From assembly GCA_030624785.1 (NCBI GenBank), contig JAUXJK010000103.1, forward strand, positions 1-7,246: a DNA stretch of 7,246 nt, in the 5' to 3' direction. Position numbers and translations under genes: made by a program. Under the pieces are notes generated by a model that worked only from the letters and a program-made list of their open reading frames with translations, did not search any database and was not told where the DNA came from. Shown piece after piece: positions 6,069 through 7,246 of the stretch; positions within the stretch are counted from its first letter, which is position 1, and each line of letters begins with the position of its first letter. The stretch is from Actinomycetes bacterium. GTDB lineage: Bacteria > Actinomycetota > Thermoleophilia > Gaiellales > Gaiellaceae.

Positions 6069-7238
6069 ATGGGATGGCCGCGGGACGACACGAAACTCGC
6101 TCGAGTGCAGGCGTTGATGGCCGAGGAGGATCTCGACGCGCTCGTGGTCCGCGCGCCAGACAACGTTCTCTATCTCACGAACTACTGGTGCATGAAGGGG
6201 TACGACGTTGCTGTCGTTCCGCGCGAGGGCGAGCCGGCGTTGTGTGTGATCGAACCCCAGGCCGAGGAGGCGGCGGGGGTTGCCTGGACATCTGATATCA
6301 GGCCGTTTGCGAGCTACCACCCGGACGATCCACGCCCGCCGGGTGCGCGCTCAGCAGAGCTCGCCCTCGATGTTCTCCGTCAACGCGGTCTGACCGGAAG
6401 GATCGGGCTCGAGCTGTCACAGGGAACGCAAGGAGTCGACCGAATGGTTGGCGAGCCGACAGTGTTCACGCAGGGGTACTTCGAGATGTTTCCGAACGCC
6501 GTCGATGCCAGCCGGCTCCTCGCGGGTGCTCGAATGATCAAGACGGGCCAGGAGATCGAGCGCATGCGCCTCGCCAATGAACTCGCTGCCCTCGCGCTCG
6601 AGCACGTGCAAGAGCGGCTCGCCGCCGGAATGACCGAGAGCGAAGTCGGCGCGATGTGGGAAGGACACGTGCACGCTCAGGGAGTCGGATTCCAGGGGAA
6701 GATCGAGATGGCGCGTGGATTCGCGCTCGTCTGGTCGGGCACAAATATCCGTACGTTCACGGCAACGGGAAACGGCCCTATTCAGCAGCACGAGCCGACT
6801 CTCTTCGAGATCTGGGTGTGCGCCGACGGGTACTGGTGCGACTTGACGAAGAATCTGTGTCCAGGGACGCTTACCCCCGACTATGACGCGCTGCTCGACA
6901 CGTTGCTGACGATCTACGACGCGGCGGTCGACTACGCAGTCGACGGCGCCGAGCTGGCAGGTCTCGATCGGCTGATTCGCGACCGGATTCGAGAGGCTGG
7001 CTATCCTGGCCAACCGTCGCATCCCGTCTGCCACGCCGTCGGAGCTCGAGCCCACGAGCCGCCCTACGCGCACCAGGCCGGCGAGGGCACGATCCGTGAG
7101 GGAATGGTCCTCGCGATCGAGCCCGGGATCTACTGGCCCGGTGGCGGCGGGCTTCGCCTCGAGGACAACTTCCTGATCACCGCCGCCGGCAGCGAGAAGC
7201 TCTGCCGGGTTCCCGACGACTTCAGGAGATCACGATGA
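6069..7238 (+). CDS. M24 family metallopeptidase-like protein (Xaa-Pro aminopeptidase/creatinase fold)
   Basis: A 389-residue pita-bread-fold protein. Residues about 1-150 form the creatinase-type N-terminal domain (ALVVRAPDNVLYLTNYW, 24-40), and about 155-389 form the catalytic domain. Relatives hydrolyse Xaa-Pro peptide bonds, creatine, ectoine or other C-N bonds, and one group cleaves DMSP. Of the five metal ligands usual in the family, four are visible: Asp258 in WCDLTKN (256-262), His322 in CHAVG (321-325), Glu351 in GMVLAIEPGIY (345-355) and Glu365 in GLRLEDNF (361-368). The second catalytic-type His is present as His330 in AHEPP. The first ligand, normally Asp, appears as Glu247 in LFEIWV. 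The start ATG lies 8 bases after the FAH stop with no clear Shine-Dalgarno, so translation is probably coupled. The stop TGA shares bases with the next gene's ATG. Given its place in a catabolic operon, a small-molecule C-N hydrolase is more likely than a housekeeping dipeptidase; this is inference. Confidence 0.9.
   Translation: MGWPRDDTKLARVQALMAEEDLDALVVRAPDNVLYLTNYWCMKGYDVAVVPREGEPALCVIEPQAEEAAGVAWTSDIRPFASYHPDDPRPPGARSAELALDVLRQRGLTGRIGLELSQGTQGVDRMVGEPTVFTQGYFEMFPNAVDASRLLAGARMIKTGQEIERMRLANELAALALEHVQERLAAGMTESEVGAMWEGHVHAQGVGFQGKIEMARGFALVWSGTNIRTFTATGNGPIQQHEPTLFEIWVCADGYWCDLTKNLCPGTLTPDYDALLDTLLTIYDAAVDYAVDGAELAGLDRLIRDRIREAGYPGQPSHPVCHAVGARAHEPPYAHQAGEGTIREGMVLAIEPGIYWPGGGGLRLEDNFLITAAGSEKLCRVPDDFRRSR
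7224..7228 (+). promoter_or_regulatory. Ribosome binding site for the next, truncated gene
   Basis: AGGAG lies within the last codons of the M24 gene, 6 bases before an ATG at 7235. This is good spacing for a start that overlaps the M24 stop. Confidence 0.6.
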
Positions 7239-7246
7239 TCGATCGC
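7235..7246 (+). CDS. Start of a further operon gene (3' partial, only four codons)
   Basis: ATG at 7235 overlaps the M24 stop in the arrangement ATGA and is preceded by AGGAG at a good distance. Only four codons (M-I-D-R) are inside the window, so the product cannot be named. The 4-base overlap is typical of translationally coupled genes and shows that the operon continues to the right. Confidence 0.6.

Larger units (their letters stand above)
1..7246 (+). other. Single co-directional catabolic operon (both ends outside the window)
   Basis: Eight genes run on the + strand with gaps of 10, 51, 25, 11, 0, 8 and -4 bases, with no terminator-like hairpin plus U-run between them. The mix of a molybdenum hydroxylase, its CoxG partner, two LLM oxidoreductases, two C-N hydrolase folds and an FAH-family enzyme is typical of small-molecule degradation. 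Base composition and codon style look uniform, with no sign of a recently inserted segment. The operon ends, any regulator and any transporter lie outside. Confidence 0.75.

Noticed and set aside
7229..7246. GATC/CGATCG-rich sequence at the right edge and elsewhere as a repeat or binding site
   Set aside because: GATCG and TCGA words are scattered throughout the coding regions as part of codon use (for example in Ala-Ile-Asp runs), with no regular spacing.

Overview
The window is GC-rich, roughly 60-65% by eye with mostly G or C at third codon positions. It is almost entirely coding and every gene lies on the + strand. It looks like the middle of a catabolic operon from a high-GC soil or environmental bacterium. 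Two F420-type luciferase-like oxidoreductases, the GTG starts and the codon use fit Actinobacteriota, possibly a deep-branching class such as Thermoleophilia. Chloroflexota is an alternative. The sequence carries no marker gene, so the taxonomy is inference.

Layout: (1) the 3' half of a molybdenum hydroxylase large subunit (CoxL/xanthine dehydrogenase family), cut by the left edge, ends at 1241. (2) 1252-1701 is a CoxG-like SRPBCC protein. (3) 1753-2817 and (4) 2843-3913 are two divergent luciferase-like monooxygenase (LLM) family oxidoreductases in tandem. (5) 3925-5181 is an M20-fold amidohydrolase/peptidase-like protein whose metal-site residues differ from the textbook pattern. (6) 5182-6060 is a fumarylacetoacetate hydrolase (FAH) family enzyme. 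(7) 6069-7238 is an M24 (creatinase/Xaa-Pro aminopeptidase) family enzyme. (8) A further gene starts at 7235, overlaps gene 7 by 4 bases and runs off the right edge.

Gaps between genes are 10, 51, 25, 11, 0, 8 and -4 bases, so one transcript with translational coupling is likely. The promoter must lie upstream of the window. No tRNA, rRNA, mobile element, CRISPR array or convincing terminator was seen. The only non-coding stretch with visible structure is the 51-base gap at 1702-1752. It has a repeated 8-mer with an inverted partner and could form alternative hairpins over the GTG start of gene 3.

How the genes may work together (inference): the molybdenum enzyme hydroxylates a carbon next to a ring nitrogen or a similar centre. 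CoxG helps to mature or localise it. One or both LLM proteins carry out an F420- or flavin-dependent redox or ring-opening step. The M20 and M24 proteins hydrolyse C-N (amide, amidine or ureido-like) bonds, and the FAH-family protein processes a resulting 2-oxo acid. I do not recognise this gene combination as a described pathway, and the substrate cannot be read from the sequence. A nitrogen heterocycle or other N-containing compound is the most natural guess.
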